Below, piece by piece: positions 23,646 through 32,563 of a stretch of DNA of 41,262 bases. The position numbers and the translations under genes were made by a program. How positions within the stretch are numbered: the stretch's first letter is position 1; every line of letters starts with the position of its first letter. This DNA is from CAZPUI01 sp964415525. GTDB taxonomy: Bacteria > Acidobacteriota > Holophagae > Holophagales > Holophagaceae. The DNA lies in assembly GCA_964415525.1 (NCBI GenBank), contig CAYQAS010000029.1, forward strand, positions 1 to 41,262, written 5' to 3'. Below the pieces are notes generated by a model, which made no database searches, was not told the origin of the DNA, and saw only the letters and a list, made by a program, of their open reading frames with translations.

Positions 23646-24041
23646 GGGATCTCCTATGGGTTGGGAGCCCCCTTTGGAAGCTGCGGGAGCCGGCCGGCCC
23701 CCCGCGCGCTCGGGCCCCGCGCCACATGCCTTCGGGATCCCTTACGCTGCGCACATGCAAGGGCTTGAACTCGGTCCCCTGTGTGCGGTGTCCCAAAGAT
23801 CGGCTAACCAGAGGTTGGTCCCACTGTGAACGCGGTCAAGGCACGCTGATGAATGTTACGAGGACGTGGCGTCTCGCCAGCCCCCGTCGCGCCTGTGTCA
23901 CAGCGCCCCCAGCCTGGACAGTTCGTGTCACGTGATGGAGTGACACTGAGCCTCTGAAACCTCCCGACAGCTTCCCCCACCCTGAACCGAGGGCCCGTTC
24001 GCCCGTAGGCTCTCCATTCGCCCTTCCTGAGAGGAGCTCCC
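23646..24041. other. divergent intergenic region between the TonB-like and M28 peptidase genes
   Basis: This 396-base gap must carry both promoters. I see the GTGTCAC half-sites described separately and no supported gene; open frames here have no ribosome site and look like chance frames in GC-rich DNA. Confidence 0.45.
23895..23946. promoter_or_regulatory. three GTGTCAC half-sites, candidate regulator binding region
   Basis: GTGTCAC occurs at 23895-23901 and 23925-23931, exactly 30 bases apart, and its reverse complement GTGACAC at 23940-23946. The latter two form a perfect inverted repeat with an eight-base gap. They lie about 95-150 bases before the M28 peptidase start in the divergent region between that gene and the TonB-like gene. 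The helical-phase spacing suggests cooperative binding of a dimeric regulator. Confidence 0.35.
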
Positions 24042-25709
24042 TTGATCCACCGGTTGACATGCCTGACCTTCGTGCTTTCCGCCGGCCTTGTCGCCGCCCC
24101 GCCGGAGGTCGTCGCACGCCTCAAGGCCGATGTGACGGGGCTCTGTGGTCCCGAAATGAAGGGCCGCGGCAACGGCCAGGAGGGTCTGGACAAGGCCGCC
24201 GCCTATGCCATGAAGGCCTTCGGGAAGATGGGGCTCAAGGCGCAGATCCAGGAGGTGCCTTACTTCATCTCGAAGCGTGAGCGGTTTCAGGCGGCCTTCG
24301 CCGAGGAAGGCGGGGGCCGTCCCCTGGTGGCCTACAAGGACATCGACCTCTTCGATGGCGATGTGACCTTAAAGCTCAAGAACGCCCCGTTGCTCTATGT
24401 GGGACACGGGTTGTCCCATGCCTCCCACGACGACCTCGCGGAGCTCGACCTCAAGGGCCGCGTGGTGGTCGTAGATCCTCCCCGGGGCACAGGCAAGGCG
24501 CTCGCCCAGGTTCCTCGTGAGGCCCAGGATCCCCGGGGCATCCTCAAGAACCTGACGGATCGGGGTGCGGCCCTGGTGCTCGTCAGCCATCCCATGCAGG
24601 GCCAGGGGCCGTTGGGTGCCTTCGCCTTCCCCACCGCCAGTCCCATGGGGGTGCTCTACAAGGGCGCCCTGGCCGGCGCCGCCGAGACCGCCCTCACGGA
24701 GGCTCGGAAACGATTGGCGGAGGGCGCCGTCGCCTCCTGCGAGCTTCCGGCCAAACTCGACCTGGACGTGGCGCAGACACAGGTCTCGCATCCCCTGCCC
24801 AACGTCGTCGCCACGGTAACGGGCTCTGACCCGATCCTGAGGGCCGAGCACATCGTCGTGGGCGCCCACATGGACCACATGGGGTTCACCACGGATGCCG
24901 CGGGCAAGGAGATCGTGAAGCCCGGCTCCGATGACAACGCCTCCGGCTGCGCGGGGGTGCTGGAGATCGCCCGCCAGACCGCCGCCAAGCCGCCCCGCCG
25001 CTCCGTCACCTTCATCCTCTTTGGCGGCGAGGAGGCCGGCCTGCTGGGCAGCGCCCACTGGGTCAAGCAGCCCACGGTGCCCCTCGCCCAGGTGAAGGGC
25101 ATGGTGAACCTGGACTGCATCGGCCGCTTCGAGCCCAGCAAGGCGGCGCTCGGCCTCACGGGTCTCGGCTGGCACCCGGACGCCCTGGCCCAGGCCCGCA
25201 AGCAGGCCCCCGGGAGCCTCAAGGTGGCCACGGATCGCGGCTCCACGCCCTTCGCCTACATGTCCGACCACGCCAGCTTCGCCGCCGCCAAGATTCCCGC
25301 CGTCTTCTTCTTCACGGGCATTCACACCGACCTCCACCAGCCCACGGACACGGCGGACAAGCTCAACCTGGAGGCCATGGGCGACATCACCCTCTACGCC
25401 CAGCAGCTGGCCTTCCAACAGGCCAACGCCGCCACGGCACTCACCTTCACGCCCCGCCCCACCCTGGGCGTTCGACTGAGCCCGGATGGCACGCCCGTCG
25501 TGAAGTCCCTGACTCCCGGCGGGCTGGGCGATAGCCTGAAGCTCCAGGCGGGGGATGTCCTGGTGAAGGTGGCGGGCCAGGCCATCGCCTCGAAGGCCGA
25601 CCTGGACCGCGTCCTGGACGCCCATATCCCCGGCGCCTCCGTCGAACTACAGTGGACCCGCGAGGGCAGGACGATGCAGGGCTCGGGGATGCTGGTTGAG
25701 CCCAAGTAG
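24042..25709 (+). CDS. exported M28-family metallopeptidase with C-terminal PDZ domain
   Basis: A 555-residue exported zinc aminopeptidase-like enzyme. A signal peptide (MIHRLTCLTFVLSAGLVAA) is followed by a helical segment, a PA-like insertion around residues 100-240, the M28 catalytic core (about 250-460) and a PDZ domain (about 470-555, LGVRLSPDGTPVVKSLTPGG). Zinc ligands and catalytic residues are visible as GAHMDH, PGSDDNASG, FGGEEAGLLGS, NLDCIGRF and the final histidine in TDLHQPTD. It probably trims N-terminal residues from peptides in the periplasm or outside. The start is TTG at 24042 behind GAGAGGAG; no ATG is in a suitable place. Divergent from the TonB-like gene. Confidence 0.9.
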   Translation: MIHRLTCLTFVLSAGLVAAPPEVVARLKADVTGLCGPEMKGRGNGQEGLDKAAAYAMKAFGKMGLKAQIQEVPYFISKRERFQAAFAEEGGGRPLVAYKDIDLFDGDVTLKLKNAPLLYVGHGLSHASHDDLAELDLKGRVVVVDPPRGTGKALAQVPREAQDPRGILKNLTDRGAALVLVSHPMQGQGPLGAFAFPTASPMGVLYKGALAGAAETALTEARKRLAEGAVASCELPAKLDLDVAQTQVSHPLPNVVATVTGSDPILRAEHIVVGAHMDHMGFTTDAAGKEIVKPGSDDNASGCAGVLEIARQTAAKPPRRSVTFILFGGEEAGLLGSAHWVKQPTVPLAQVKGMVNLDCIGRFEPSKAALGLTGLGWHPDALAQARKQAPGSLKVATDRGSTPFAYMSDHASFAAAKIPAVFFFTGIHTDLHQPTDTADKLNLEAMGDITLYAQQLAFQQANAATALTFTPRPTLGVRLSPDGTPVVKSLTPGGLGDSLKLQAGDVLVKVAGQAIASKADLDRVLDAHIPGASVELQWTREGRTMQGSGMLVEPK

Positions 25710-25856
25710 AAGCTCAGAAGCCGAGCACGTCCGGGTTAATCTCGCTCCACCCGCCCGGACGCCTTCCATCCCAGCTTCCCGGCGTCGTCTCAAGTCGGCT
25801 GCCCCCCTCCCGGCGGGTATCCGCTGAACCGGGAGCCCCGGTCGACCGAGCTGACC

Positions 25857-27092
25857 TCATTCCAGTTCGAACCGACCCTTCGGGTAGTCCAGGGTGAGCC
25901 GTCGCAATCGGACATCATTGCCAAGCACGCCGTCCAGTTTCGCAAAGACGCCAATGGGGTGGTTCGTGGCCTTCCGGTCCTGAAACATGAGCCGGGCCTG
26001 GCCGAGGGTCACCACCACTTCCGGCAGGGTCAGGGCGGATTCGGTGCTGAACCCCCCTGCACCCCATGACCGCTCGGTGCTCTTTTGGCCTCCAGCAAGG
26101 TTGAGATGCTCGACGATACGGGAGTGGAATCGGGTGCGTCGGGCGCCGCTATCGAATCCAAGATAGACCGGCGTGCCGTCCAAGGCCTGAGTCCGGACCA
26201 CGGGATAGCCCATCCAGAAGAAGTTCCGGGGCCCGCCTGCCGTGGACTCCGAGGCCGACAGAGTCAAGGTGCTCCGCTCGTAGTCGATCACGGCCCGGAA
26301 ACGCCGGATGGCATTCCACCCCAGGATTCCGTCGATCTTCAGGAAGGGGATGCCCAGGAACCGGGCCGTCAACCGCTTTGAGTCGAGTATCAGGGCTGGA
26401 TGGTTGCGAATGTGAATGCCTCCGAGGGTAAGCTGCCCCACACAGGTGGGCCGGCTTTCGACCGTGCGCCGGTTGCCCGTGGCGATGGAGGTCGCTTGGT
26501 CCTTCACGGCCCGAAGTCCGCAGGCCTTCGCAAGGTCCGAGGAGACCACGGTAAGAGAGGCCCCGGTATCAAAGAGAAACCTGCGTTTCACACCCAGGAT
26601 CTCAACTTCCACCAGGGGGGTTCCTGCCCGGTTGAAGGTTACGGAGAGGACCTGTTCTCCTGCGGGACCGTGGACCTCCTCCGCGGGCATCGAAGCAAAT
26701 GCGGTGGGCAGGGCCCCGCTTTGGAGCCGGGCCACATCTGACCAGCAGGACGCACCTGCGAAGAGATTGACCCGGAGCAGACGCGCCGTGTCCGCCAATC
26801 GCGGATCCTGGGCCCCACGGCTGAGCGGTTCCAGGCGGGCGATGGCCTGTGTCACGTCCCCGCCCAGGACATGTTCCAAGGCCCGCGCCAGCTCGCGATG
26901 GGCCTCTGTTGGGGCAAGTTCGATGGCCCGGTCGGTCTGCAGACGTTCTGCCGCCGTCCAGAAGTCATCAGCGAGCCTCCGGGAATGGGTGCTGGAAGTA
27001 GGTTCGATCGGGGGTGATTGCTGCAGCCTCACCTTGGCTGGGGAACACGCCAGCAGAAGGACGACCGACAGGGCACACGATTGAAGTTTCAA
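25857..27092 (-). CDS. lipoprotein with two retropepsin-type aspartyl protease domains
   Basis: A 411-residue lipoprotein. The TTG start at 27092 lies five bases after AGGAGG and gives a signal SCALSVVLLLAC with the lipid cysteine at residue 16; the frame is open 41 codons further upstream but without a signal. Residues about 35-135 are helical. The first aspartyl domain contains LFDTGASLTVVSSD (catalytic D175) and DGILGWNAI; the second contains LGFDSGARRTRFHS (D314) and DGVLGNDV. Single-domain retropepsins act as dimers, so two copies in one chain could form an intramolecular dimer, as in pepsins. The second site has DSGA instead of DTGA, which can still be active. The substrate is unknown. 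No strong terminator is seen between it and the convergent peptidase gene. Confidence 0.82.
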   Translation of the reverse strand: MKLQSCALSVVLLLACSPAKVRLQQSPPIEPTSSTHSRRLADDFWTAAERLQTDRAIELAPTEAHRELARALEHVLGGDVTQAIARLEPLSRGAQDPRLADTARLLRVNLFAGASCWSDVARLQSGALPTAFASMPAEEVHGPAGEQVLSVTFNRAGTPLVEVEILGVKRRFLFDTGASLTVVSSDLAKACGLRAVKDQATSIATGNRRTVESRPTCVGQLTLGGIHIRNHPALILDSKRLTARFLGIPFLKIDGILGWNAIRRFRAVIDYERSTLTLSASESTAGGPRNFFWMGYPVVRTQALDGTPVYLGFDSGARRTRFHSRIVEHLNLAGGQKSTERSWGAGGFSTESALTLPEVVVTLGQARLMFQDRKATNHPIGVFAKLDGVLGNDVRLRRLTLDYPKGRFELE

Positions 27093-27231
27093 GGAACCTC
27101 CTGAGACGGCACAAGAGGTCCAGGGTCCGCCGCAGAAGCCTGACTCGCAACGTCTGAGGGCCAAACCTAGCGGCTTATTGGATGAACCCGCCGTCCGTTG
27201 GGACGAATCCGCCATCCAGGAGCCGCGCCCG

Positions 27232-27678
27232 CTACCGGTCGCGATGCACGTGGGACGCCGCGCTGAGGGGAATCCGTACGCCCGCCAGGTAGTCGTCGAT
27301 GCAGCGCAGCACGGCAGAGGAGCGGGGACGGCCCGCAGCGATCTCGTCGCGGGTCAACCAATGACAGGCCAGGATCTCGCCGGGCTGGGGCACCGGCTCG
27401 CAGTCGTCCGGTACGGAGCCGCAAAAGGCCACCCGCAAGTAGTCGTGGCCGTTGCGCGCGTGGACATGGTAGATGCCCAGCAGCGCCTCTGGCGTGAAGG
27501 GCATGGAGGTCTCTTCCAGACATTCCCGCGCCACGGCATCGAGCAGCGTCTCGCCCGGATCCAGGTGACCCGCGGGCTGATTGAACACCGGCTCGGGATG
27601 CACCTTGTCCGTCTCCTCCACCATCAGGAAGCGACCGTTCCGCTCCGCCACCGCCGCCACCGTCACTCTCCAGCTCAT
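27232..27678 (-). CDS. NUDIX hydrolase
   Basis: A 148-residue protein of the NUDIX superfamily, which cleaves nucleoside diphosphates linked to another moiety. The Nudix box is present as GHLDPGETLLDAVARECLEE followed by T, with the metal-binding REcLEE core; the final glycine of the consensus is serine. The N-terminal strand VTVAAVAERNGRFLMVEE and FNQPAGHL are typical of the NudJ-like (thiamine pyrophosphate/phosphatase) subgroup, though the substrate is not certain. AGGAG lies six to ten bases before the ATG. It follows the MFS gene on the same strand with a 60-base gap. Confidence 0.9.
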   Translation of the reverse strand: MSWRVTVAAVAERNGRFLMVEETDKVHPEPVFNQPAGHLDPGETLLDAVARECLEETSMPFTPEALLGIYHVHARNGHDYLRVAFCGSVPDDCEPVPQPGEILACHWLTRDEIAAGRPRSSAVLRCIDDYLAGVRIPLSAASHVHRDR

Positions 27679-27738
27679 GGGGATCTCCTGGGGCAGTTGT
27701 ACGACGAGTCGCGGCCCAGGGCCAGCCCTGCGACAGGG

Positions 27739-29172
27739 TCAGCGTTTCATCCCAAGCCCCTGTCCCCGCACCAGCGAGGCCCCAGCCCCCAGGAGGGCCA
27801 GACCCGCACCGACCAGCATCGCGGTGCGGTAGCCGTGGACGAAGGCGGCGATGGAGGCGGTATCCGCCCCGCCCGCCACCAGGGCCTTCCAGCCGCCGGG
27901 ACCGAGATCGTGGGCGGCGATGCCTCCGAGCAAGGCCACGCTCAGGGCCATGCCCGTCACCCGCATGGTGGAAAGAAAGGCCCCGGCGAGGCTGAGCTGG
28001 TTCGGCGCCACGGCCCCCATCACGGCATTGGTATTGGGAGCGCTGAAGGCCGCGAGGCCGAGGCCCACCACCGCGAGGGAGGCCACCATGGGGCCGAGGG
28101 CCGTGCCGCCGCCGAAATGACCCAGGAGCAGCATTCCCAGCGCCACCGCCGCCATCCCCGACGTGGCCAGCATGCGGCTGCCGAACCGATCGCTCAGGCG
28201 TCCCGCCAGGGGCGCCAGAATGGCCTGGGTGAGGGGCTGTCCCAGCAGGATCCAGCCCGCCAACCGGGGCTTCAGGTTCAACGCCAGCTGCAGATGGGCG
28301 GCGGTAAGGAGGCCGATGGCGTAGAGGGCCATGTAATTGAGCAGGGCCGCCAGGTTGGCGGCGGCGAAGAGCCGATTGGCCTGCAGCAGATCGAGGTCCA
28401 CCAGCGGCACGGCAACCCGGCGCTCCCAGGCCAAAAAGGCCGCCAGGAGCGGCACCACGAGCACCAGCGGTCCCCATGTGCGCGCAGTCACCCAACCCCA
28501 ATGGGAGGCAAAGGTGAGCGGCACGAGGAGCGCGGTGAAGGCGCAGGCCAGGAGGGCTGCACCAGCCATGTCGATGCGGGCGCGACCGTGGGGCGGTAAT
28601 TCCAGTCGCCGCAGAGGCCAACCCCAGAGCAGCACCATCGCGCCCACCGGCAGGTTCACGAGGAAGATGGACCGCCACCCGAAGTGCTCCACAAGAAAGC
28701 CTCCGAGCGGCGGACCGACACTGAGCCCGGCGTAGACGGCCATGACATTGATGCCAAGGGCCTTGCCACGCTGTTCCTTGGGGAACGCGACGGTGACGAG
28801 GGCCGCGGAGGTGGCTCCCAGAAGCGCCCCGCCGATCCCTTGGACCACCCGCCCAAGCAGCAGCATGGGAGCGCCTCCCGCCAGGGCCGCCAAGAGAGAA
28901 CCAAGGGTGAAGATCCCCGCCCCGCCCAGGTAGGCGTTGAGCCGCCCCGGCTGATCCGACCAGCGTCCCAGCGGGATGAGCAGGAGGGCCATGGTCACGA
29001 GGTAGGTCGCCTGGGCCCAGAGCGTGGCGGCGAAGCTCAGGTGCAGCTCCGCCCCCATCACCGGTAACGCCACCGCCAGGATCGAGCCGTCCAGGGGCGG
29101 CATAAAGGCGCCGATGCTCGTGAGAATCAGAAGCGCGGTGCGTCGGGTGGCGAGGGATTCCGGGGCGGACAT
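27739..29172 (-). CDS. DHA2-type MFS efflux transporter (EmrB/QacA family)
   Basis: A 477-residue membrane protein with about 14 hydrophobic segments, the number typical of drug:H+ antiporter-2 proteins. Motif A-like LIPLGRWSDQPGRLNAYLGG, motif C-like GLSVGPPLGGFLVEHFGWR and the segment 1 motif LDGSILAVALPVMG (the family's D1 signature) are visible. It likely exports drugs or metabolites with proton influx. No MFP-type adaptor gene is adjacent. The ribosome site is weak (GGGG). It starts 19 bases after the stop of the upstream His/Arg-rich small gene, so they may be co-transcribed. Confidence 0.88.
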   Translation of the reverse strand: MSAPESLATRRTALLILTSIGAFMPPLDGSILAVALPVMGAELHLSFAATLWAQATYLVTMALLLIPLGRWSDQPGRLNAYLGGAGIFTLGSLLAALAGGAPMLLLGRVVQGIGGALLGATSAALVTVAFPKEQRGKALGINVMAVYAGLSVGPPLGGFLVEHFGWRSIFLVNLPVGAMVLLWGWPLRRLELPPHGRARIDMAGAALLACAFTALLVPLTFASHWGWVTARTWGPLVLVVPLLAAFLAWERRVAVPLVDLDLLQANRLFAAANLAALLNYMALYAIGLLTAAHLQLALNLKPRLAGWILLGQPLTQAILAPLAGRLSDRFGSRMLATSGMAAVALGMLLLGHFGGGTALGPMVASLAVVGLGLAAFSAPNTNAVMGAVAPNQLSLAGAFLSTMRVTGMALSVALLGGIAAHDLGPGGWKALVAGGADTASIAAFVHGYRTAMLVGAGLALLGAGASLVRGQGLGMKR

Positions 29173-29191
29173 GGCCCCATGATGGAACGGG

Positions 29192-29488
29192 TCAGCGGAC
29201 CCTCACCACCACCTGCCCGTGGGGCATCGGCACACCGAAGCTCAGCCAAGGCGCCCGACGGGTAGCGGGGAGGATCACCACGGGTTCGGGCCTCCACACG
29301 CGCCGAGGCTCACAGTCGTGGTGCCTCCGATCACGCCGGTCATGCCGGTACTCGTCACGGCACGGGGGCTGAATCACCACGATGCGTTCCCGCCGGTGAT
29401 GACGGCCTTCCCAGCGGTCGCCGTGGTCCGCCGCGAGCGGGGCGGTCAGCGCCAGGAAACTGAACAGGATGGTAGGGAACGATCGCAT
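29192..29488 (-). CDS. small exported His/Arg-rich protein, function unknown
   Basis: A 98-residue protein. The ATG at 29488 has GATCGGAGG with a five-base spacer and opens a clear signal peptide (MRSFPTILFSFLALTAPLAA). The mature protein has a very charged centre full of histidine and arginine (RHHRRERI and RHDRRDRRHHD) and two cysteines (CRDEY and DCEP), then a basic C-terminal stretch. Such composition suggests metal or nucleic-acid/phosphate binding, but no family is recognised. It leads a possible operon with the efflux transporter. Confidence 0.65.
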   Translation of the reverse strand: MRSFPTILFSFLALTAPLAADHGDRWEGRHHRRERIVVIQPPCRDEYRHDRRDRRHHDCEPRRVWRPEPVVILPATRRAPWLSFGVPMPHGQVVVRVR

Positions 29489-29612
29489 GGCAATCCTCCG
29501 ATCGATCCCTTCAATCACGGTTCGTGCCAACCCATGAACGACCTGGAATCAAGCCAGGGCGCCCCTTTCGGCACACACCATGTGGCGGGTTGCATCCACC
29601 TGTGGCGCGCCG

Positions 29613-30230
29613 CTACCCCTGGATCCAGGTCAGCACGAAACGGGTGCAGACGTCCGTGAGCACCAGGGCGTAGAGGCCCGCCACCACGTCATCCGCCACG
29701 ATGCCCTCGCCACCCGGCAAGTCCTGGATCTGGCGGGCCGGCCAGGGCTTCCAGATGTCGAAGAGGCGGAAGGCGAGGAAGGGCAGCGCCAGGAGCGCCA
29801 GCCAGCGCCATCCGCCGGGCGAAAAAAGCCGAAAGCCCTCCTTGGCCAGGAGCCAGCGCAGGGGCCAGAGGGCGATCCACATGCCCGCCCACTCATCCGC
29901 CACGATGTAGCCCGGATCCTTCTCCCCGGTCTCCCGCACCACGAGGTCCGAAGCCCGCACCGCCAGGGCCGTCATGAGCACGGGCAGCACCAGGAACCAC
30001 GCCTCGCCCGCCGCCAGGACGCCCAGGGATACCGAGCCCACGACCTGGGTGCGCATCCAGGTCGTGAGGGGCGTCGCCCAGAGGAAGGTGAGCAGCAGCC
30101 AAGCCAGCAATCCCGCGGCGCTGCCCCAGGTGCCGGAAGCGGGCCGCAGGTAGCCACTCCCGAAGCCCGTAGCCACGAGCCACGCCCAGCGAGGAGCACG
30201 CACATTGGAGGCGGAAGGAGGACGCACCAT
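29613..30230 (-). CDS. pgpA: phosphatidylglycerophosphatase A
   Basis: A 205-residue inner-membrane enzyme that dephosphorylates phosphatidylglycerophosphate to phosphatidylglycerol in phospholipid synthesis. Conserved blocks are visible: ATGFGSGYLRPASGTWGS near the N-terminus, the metal-binding DPGYIVADEWAGMWIAL and, at the C-terminus, FRLFDIWKPWPARQIQDLPGG followed by GIVADDVVAGL. The last carries the DD pair of the active site. Four or so hydrophobic segments fit the family. The ribosome site before the ATG at 30230 is weak. It is a single gene flanked by the His/Arg-rich gene and by a divergent glycosidase operon. Confidence 0.92.
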   Translation of the reverse strand: MVRPPSASNVRAPRWAWLVATGFGSGYLRPASGTWGSAAGLLAWLLLTFLWATPLTTWMRTQVVGSVSLGVLAAGEAWFLVLPVLMTALAVRASDLVVRETGEKDPGYIVADEWAGMWIALWPLRWLLAKEGFRLFSPGGWRWLALLALPFLAFRLFDIWKPWPARQIQDLPGGEGIVADDVVAGLYALVLTDVCTRFVLTWIQG

Positions 30231-30475
30231 GGATCCAGACTACCGCCCCTGGACGACAAGGATGAGATCCCGGTGAGCGATGGCCCCTGCGGGAAGGTTC
30301 AGGTCAGGGATGCGATCGCGATGATCCGAGCGAAGGGGCTGGCAGCGCACACTGGCAGGGCTCATGGAGACTGTCTAAGCGTCTTGATGCACCCGCAAAA
30401 AGTCCAACTCTGCGCCCTTTTTGAGCAGCCCAGGAATCGGGGGGGCCCAGGGTACTGTGGGAGCCGGAGATCTCC

Positions 30476-32560
30476 GTGCGCAGCCTCAGCCTTGCCCTTG
30501 CTTGCACCCTGCTATCCGCCCAGCCTGTGCCGACCTATCGTGCGGACTGGGCCTCCCTGGACGCTCGTCCCGTGCCGGCCTGGTTCCAGGATGCGAAGCT
30601 CGGGATCTTCATCCACTGGGGCGTCTACAGCGTGCCGGCCTTCACGAAGAAGGGCGGCTACGCGGAGTGGTACTACCGGGGCTGGAAGGAGGGCAAGGCG
30701 GACAGCGCCGTGGCGCAGTTCCACAACCGGACGTACGGACCTGGAGTCAGCTACCAGGACCTGGCACCGCGCTTCACCGCGGAACTCTGGGATCCCAAGG
30801 GCTGGGCGGAGCTCCTGGCCCACAGCGGCGCGAAATACGTCGTCCTCACCAGCAAACACCACGACGGCTACTGCCTCTGGCCCAGCGCCCAGCGCCCAGG
30901 CTGGAACAGCATGGAGGTCGGCCCGAAGCGCGATCTCGTGGGCGAACTGACAGAGGCTGTCCGATCCAAAGGGCTGAAGATGGGCCTCTACTATTCCCTG
31001 CCGGAATGGACCCATCCGCGCTACTCCTGGACTTTTGAGCAGCCGGGTCAGGATGTGAAGGCCTACGTGGCGGAGCACATGCTGCCCCAGCTCAAGGATC
31101 TCGTGACCCGCTACAAGCCGAGCGTCCTGTGGGTCGACGGCGAATGGGACCATCCAGACGCTACGTGGCGCAGCCCAGAACTGGTGGCCTGGCTCTATAA
31201 CCAGCCGAACCTCCAGGACCTCGTGGTGAACGACCGCTGGGGCAGCAACACCCGCTTCCGCCATGGCGGCTTCGACGCCACGGAATACACCGAAGGCAAG
31301 GATGTGGGCACCCGCCCCTGGGAGGAATGCCGCGGCCTGGGCCGCTCCTTCGGACTCAACCGGAATGAAGCCCTGGAGGACTATCAGAGCGCCGAAAGCC
31401 TCATCCACATGTTCGCCCGCATCGTGGCCAGGGGCGGCAACCTGCTGCTGAACATCGGGCCCGCGGCGGACGGCACCATCCCCGTGATCATGCAGGAACG
31501 TCTGCTGGAGCTGGGCACGTGGCTGAAAGTCAACGGCGCCGGCATCTATGGCAGCCGCCCCTGGCTGCATGGCGGTGAAGGCGAGAACGTTCTCTACACG
31601 AAAGGCGCGGATGGCGCCGTCTACGCCCTGACGCTGACGTGGCCCGGCGAAACCCTGCGTCTGCCCAAGCTGAAGGCCGCACCCGGCGGCAAGGTGCGGA
31701 TGCTGGGCACCGAGGTTGACCTTCCTTGGACCTACGACGTGGCAAACGGCACGACCCTGCACCTGCCCTGTGCCCTGCGGGACGGCGTGAAGGGGGCCGC
31801 GGCCCACGCCTTCGTCTTCCGCATCGAAGGCTCCTCGAATGTCGTGGCACCCGTCACCGTCTCGGCAGGCGGCGCGCGGCTCAGCCGCACCACGCTGATC
31901 CTCGGCCCCACGGAATGCCGCTTCGCGTCTTCGACACCGGATGTCGCCTTCGCGTACACCCTGGACGGCTCGGAACCGGGGCATTCAAGCCCGCGCAGCA
32001 CCGGTTCACTCATCCTCGACCGAAGCGTCCAACTTCGCGTGATGGCGCTCCGGAACGACCTGCAGCCCTCCCTCGAAACCATGGTCGATATCACTCGGAC
32101 CGAACCCGTCCCTGCCGCTGCGCCGGGACGCACGGCCCCAGGGCTCGATGTGATTCAGGCCCAGGGCACCTGGAAGACCGTTCCGGACTTCGAAAACCTG
32201 GCGGCGACCACACACACGGTGGCCCCGACCGTTTCAACGGAGCTGCTATCCCGACCGGAAGGGGCAGGACTCGGCTTCCGTGGCTGGCTCAAGCTTCCCA
32301 GGACCGGCGTCTACACGTTTCACCTGCGTTCGGACGACGGCAGCCGCCTGAGGCTGGACAGTCGCATGCTGATCGATCACGACGGCCTCCACAACGATGC
32401 GGTGACCCGCTCGGCGCCCGCGGCCCTGGCGGCGGGTTCCCATCGCTTCGCCCTCGACTACTTCCAGGGCGGCGGCGGTGCGGCCCTCCTGCTCGAGGTC
32501 GAAGGCCCCGGCCTGCCCCGCCAACCCCTGCCCGCATCCCTCTGTTTCCGGAGTCGTTGA
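30476..32560 (+). CDS. exported GH29 alpha-L-fucosidase with HEX-type and PA14-like domains
   Basis: A 694-residue exported glycosidase, predicted to release alpha-L-fucose. A signal peptide (RSLSLALACTLLSAQ) leads into the GH29 TIM barrel (about 25-345) with KLGIFIHWGVYSVPAF, KYVVLTSKHHDGYCLW and the nucleophile D221 in VLWVDGEWD. A beta-sandwich follows (to about 450), then a HEX_C-like domain (about 465-545, FAYTLDGSEPG) and a PA14-like domain (about 565-690, GVYTFHLRSDDGSRL). The start is GTG at 30476 after GGAG; no ATG is in reach that keeps the signal. The CBM9-like gene begins three bases after the stop, so the two form an operon for fucosylated glycan breakdown. The acid/base residue cannot be assigned by eye. 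Confidence 0.9.
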   Translation: MRSLSLALACTLLSAQPVPTYRADWASLDARPVPAWFQDAKLGIFIHWGVYSVPAFTKKGGYAEWYYRGWKEGKADSAVAQFHNRTYGPGVSYQDLAPRFTAELWDPKGWAELLAHSGAKYVVLTSKHHDGYCLWPSAQRPGWNSMEVGPKRDLVGELTEAVRSKGLKMGLYYSLPEWTHPRYSWTFEQPGQDVKAYVAEHMLPQLKDLVTRYKPSVLWVDGEWDHPDATWRSPELVAWLYNQPNLQDLVVNDRWGSNTRFRHGGFDATEYTEGKDVGTRPWEECRGLGRSFGLNRNEALEDYQSAESLIHMFARIVARGGNLLLNIGPAADGTIPVIMQERLLELGTWLKVNGAGIYGSRPWLHGGEGENVLYTKGADGAVYALTLTWPGETLRLPKLKAAPGGKVRMLGTEVDLPWTYDVANGTTLHLPCALRDGVKGAAAHAFVFRIEGSSNVVAPVTVSAGGARLSRTTLILGPTECRFASSTPDVAFAYTLDGSEPGHSSPRSTGSLILDRSVQLRVMALRNDLQPSLETMVDITRTEPVPAAAPGRTAPGLDVIQAQGTWKTVPDFENLAATTHTVAPTVSTELLSRPEGAGLGFRGWLKLPRTGVYTFHLRSDDGSRLRLDSRMLIDHDGLHNDAVTRSAPAALAAGSHRFALDYFQGGGGAALLLEVEGPGLPRQPLPASLCFRSR

Positions 32561-32563
32561 TCC

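Noticed and set aside
27739..28678. Long frames on both strands inside the efflux transporter
   Set aside because: Shadow frames; the real frame has 14 hydrophobic segments and MFS motifs.
29531..29612. Short intergenic segment between the His/Arg-rich gene and pgpA checked for regulatory structure
   Set aside because: Only a short, weak GGATCC-type palindrome nearby; nothing that stands out.
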